From positions 38,560,019 to 38,624,018 of the forward strand of contig NC_080047.1 of assembly GCF_026212465.1 (NCBI RefSeq): a stretch of DNA of 64,000 nucleotides, given 5' to 3'. The notes beneath the pieces are model-generated. The model was not told the DNA's origin, searched no databases, and was given only the letters and a program-made list of their open reading frames with translations. The DNA is from Amaranthus tricolor. Its lineage: Eukaryota; Streptophyta; Magnoliopsida; Caryophyllales; Amaranthaceae. The position numbers were made by a program, and so were the translations under genes. Shown here piece by piece: positions 61,514-64,000 of the stretch (the first letter of the stretch is position 1; every line of letters starts with the position of its first letter).

Positions 61514-62869
61514 TCTGCGCCCCGCGAATCCAACATTTTTGACCCACATTTGATTGATCTTCTTCATGATCTTGAACTTGGTTCGAGTCACAAAATCCCA
61601 ACAATCTCCACCTTGACGAGTACCCGTAGTCAACCACTACCTCATTAAACCACAATAAAACAAAACCATTCTCAAGCCAAAAACGGATGCAAGGCTCAAA
61701 CATAAGCCATACATCCCGATAAGTCTCCAACCAAGACCCATCCCAATAAGTCTTCATCTAAGACCCATCACATACTTGTTTCCAAGTATAAACACTCATA
61801 GTGCTCAACTAGCATCACAAGTCACTCATAATGCTCCACCTGCATCACGAGTCCACGAGGCTAGCTCCGCCTTGAGGTTATGCACACCTCCACCTGTGAG
61901 CTCCCTCACACTGCCCCTAAGGGCCTGTGCTAATGAATCCAGCATAGTAAAGAATCTACTAGAACTGTCAGATCATCCTACCTTCTTTACCTTTATCTTC
62001 ATGTACGTACATTCCGAATGAAATCTGACCACATTGTGCTTCTCCCGAACATCAAGTACCTGGTCACTAAACAAACAATCACAGTACACAAAAGCCAACC
62101 AAGGTTGATCACAAAGAACCATCACCGAGATCATAACACAATCAAACTCAGCGAAGACAACCCAAGCTTCAATTGATGTAACTAAACACCTAACATCATT
62201 CCCGTACATAAGAAACACAACAGCTGATCCAAGAAAACCGTAGAGAGAACAAATCTCTACCTGCCAGTGCCCCTACCCAGGTTGAGTCACAAACCTGCAA
62301 ATGACACTTCTAGCATGTGCAAAACAAGTACACATCACAGCATACTTCAAACACTGAACCGTAACTCTAGATATGTAGACCGACTCAGCCTCAAAATGAG
62401 GTGATATAATTAAGCTAAGTAACACTACCAGTCTATACAATAGTTCCCATATTCTGTTCATACGTAAAGTTGTACCAAGCCATTACATCCGCCCACTATA
62501 CTCTACAACGTGCTCATATGTTGGAGGTTCAGGTGACTCCACAAAAACGGCTACCAACCTTGCCAAAACCACAAGGCTCAATGCATAACCTATCAAAAGA
62601 ACCTGGAAAAACTAAATCTCGCACAAAACGCACTGCTCCGCACCCCGCGTAGAACTCCGCTACATGTGCTCCAGGCTATTCCAAGACAAAAGCTTCTCCG
62701 CACCCCGCGCATCCAAAATTTTTGACCCACAATTGATTCATCTTCTTCATGATCTTGCAATTGGTTCAAGTCACAAAATCCCAACTTGGCGAGCGGTAAC
62801 AGGAAGCTTTAAGATAAGAAGTCTCCAATTAGATTAAAAGGGAAATTTATCGAATTGCAATCATGCATG

Positions 62870-63180
62870 TTGTGTTGTATGAGAAATAATGTTGGTCCGT
62901 AAAGAAGCTTTTTGAACATAAGATGGTAGTTGTAGAAATGCGAATGTTGAGGTTGGTGTGCGGTCACATAATGATAGATAGAAATCATAATTCGACATTG
63001 TATAGAGAAACTAGGGGTTGCCCCTCTTTCTGCAAATATGCGTGAAAATATATTGAGTTGGTTTGAACATGTGTAAAGAAAAACTATTGATGCTCCCGTG
63101 AGAAGGAACAAAAACATCATAATGGAGGATAAGAGAAGTCGATGAAAACTTAGGAGAACGTGACAACTTTTTGAGGACCA
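62870..63180 (+). pseudogene. RTE-type LINE reverse transcriptase, C-terminal scrap
   Basis: Frames encode VEMRMLRLVCGHIMIDRN and, after a frameshift and about 25 residues, NMRENILSWFEHV, a stop, then RKTIDAPVRR. This is the order of the conserved C-terminal block of plant RTE-like LINE polyproteins (a CGHTR-like box, then LRWFGHV). Stops and shifts make it dead. The repeat with an ATGATGA-type tail (63352-63562) lies downstream in the same orientation and may be its 3' end. Confidence 0.7.
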
Positions 63181-63351
63181 AAGTAGTGATTAGTCTACTC
63201 GGAGGCGCATAATTTGTGTGTTAGACTTGTGATACTATTCTGATCACTTACATGTTAATGTCCTTGTTCTTTGCCTGTTTACATGACCACTAATTTACTC
63301 ATTTACTTATTTATTTATCTTTTATCTTTTTTTGAAATAAAGTTAATGACC

Positions 63352-63562
63352 CAACTTATGTTGTAAGATGCAGACTTGCGAGTTACGCTTCACTAATTTT
63401 TTCTCGTTGTAGAAATCTATTTATTTGGGCGTCTTTCTTGAGCCGAGTCTTTGGCCGCATCCTTTTTTATGGGTATGGATTGTCGTTTTTTAATCCCTCC
63501 CTAAGGTTTGATCATAATTTCTATTAGTGAAATACACTTTGTACGATGATGAAAGGCGATAA
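63352..63562 (+). repeat. Short dispersed repeat with GATGATGA tail, copy 3
   Basis: Shares GTAAGATGCAGACTTGCGAG with copy 2, GAGCCGAGTCTTTGG with copy 1, and the TTTATGGGTATGGATTG block and ATACACTTTGTACGATGATG end with both. Confidence 0.6.
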
Positions 63563-64000
63563 GGGTTTTACACATGAATTAAGAAATTGGTATCTTTATA
63601 TGAAAAAGACCATTACAACTTCTAAAAAGATAGGAGTAAAAGTTAATGAAGTACTTCTATAGCGTATGGGTAGGGATGGCAATGGATCCTTAACTCGACC
63701 CGAATTCGTTTTTATTAAAATAATGATGTATTACAAATATGTGTTACTTACAAGATACATCTACACTATTTGTAATCCTTTGTATATGGCTTTGAACTCT
63801 TGTTGAATCACTAAGGAGACGATGAAGATATGGTTGCAACAATCAAAGAAGTCGCTCGGAAACTTGATATGAGTAGAAGGCGTTCATGCACTTTCCTATT
63901 GTGATATTTCTCCCACAAAGGTGCTTGGGATGATAAATGAAATTCATAATGAGATACAATCTACACAATAAAATCCTAGCACAAGGAAATTGCAATAGTA
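63563..64000. other. Right edge, no gene seen
   Basis: Contains a GGGTAGGGATGGCAATGGAT fragment of a common repeat. The last 250 bases are not AT-extreme but have no sustained frame. Confidence 0.35.

Larger units (their letters stand above)
58740..62790 (-). mobile_element. Decayed Copia-like element with nested insertion
   Basis: Related LTR-type sequence occurs on both sides: 58740-59258 continuing at 61519-61606 on the left, and 62595-62786 on the right, sharing CGCACTGCTCCGC.CCC, ATGTGCTCC.GGCTATTCCA and CACAAAATCCCAAC. Read on the minus strand the left LTR starts TGTTGGGATTTTGTGAC after a purine-rich AGGTGGAGAT, and contains CTATATAAAGGCCCC as a TATA box. The right LTR seems cut short by a deletion. 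The ~1 kb between (61607-62590) has no recognisable pol domain. Borders are approximate. Confidence 0.5.

Overview
This is plant nuclear DNA. The evidence is multi-exon genes with GT-AG introns, very AT-rich non-coding sequence, long (AT)n arrays, and plant-specific genes and transposons (Cassandra, MuDR-type MULEs, LTR remnants). A Caryophyllales/Amaranthaceae genome is my guess from the look of the repeats; the sequence does not prove it.

Five intact-looking genes can be modelled. (1) A small coiled-coil protein gene on the minus strand (10762-17690), with a ~6 kb intron full of transposon debris. (2) A heavy-metal-associated isoprenylated protein (HIPP) on the plus strand (31924-33987). 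(3) A POLTERGEIST-like PP2C phosphatase on the minus strand (36632-38718). (4) An AWPM-19/PM19-like membrane protein on the minus strand (44086-45877), with a complete miniature LTR retrotransposon in its first intron. (5) The chloroplast chaperonin CPN60 beta subunit on the minus strand (50857-57104), 14 coding exons, reading open to the canonical GYGY end. They are unrelated single genes, not a pathway cluster.

The left end (2299-8028) holds a decayed BAHD acyltransferase. It was split, in frame, by a 4.9 kb MuDR-type MULE with ~125 bp terminal inverted repeats and a 9-bp target duplication (8/9 match). The MULE carries a broken mudrA transposase and a second, three-exon gene encoding a plant mobile domain (PMD) protein.

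18211-27909 is a nested transposon block. A 5S-rRNA-bearing Cassandra TRIM with a perfect 5-bp target duplication had its left LTR split by a ~2.65 kb gypsy-type solo LTR, also with a perfect duplication. Next to it, a second solo LTR of the same family is split by a third, inverted copy, which in turn holds a Tourist-like MITE whose empty site is visible in the sister copy.

58700-63600 is another transposon graveyard: a decayed Copia-like element, a nested TG...CA solo-LTR candidate and an RTE-type LINE tail. Smaller elements (Stowaway-, hAT- and MULE-type MITEs, repeats with (GAT)n tails) are scattered in between. Exon boundaries are read by eye from splice sites and frame continuity; no transcript data were available.
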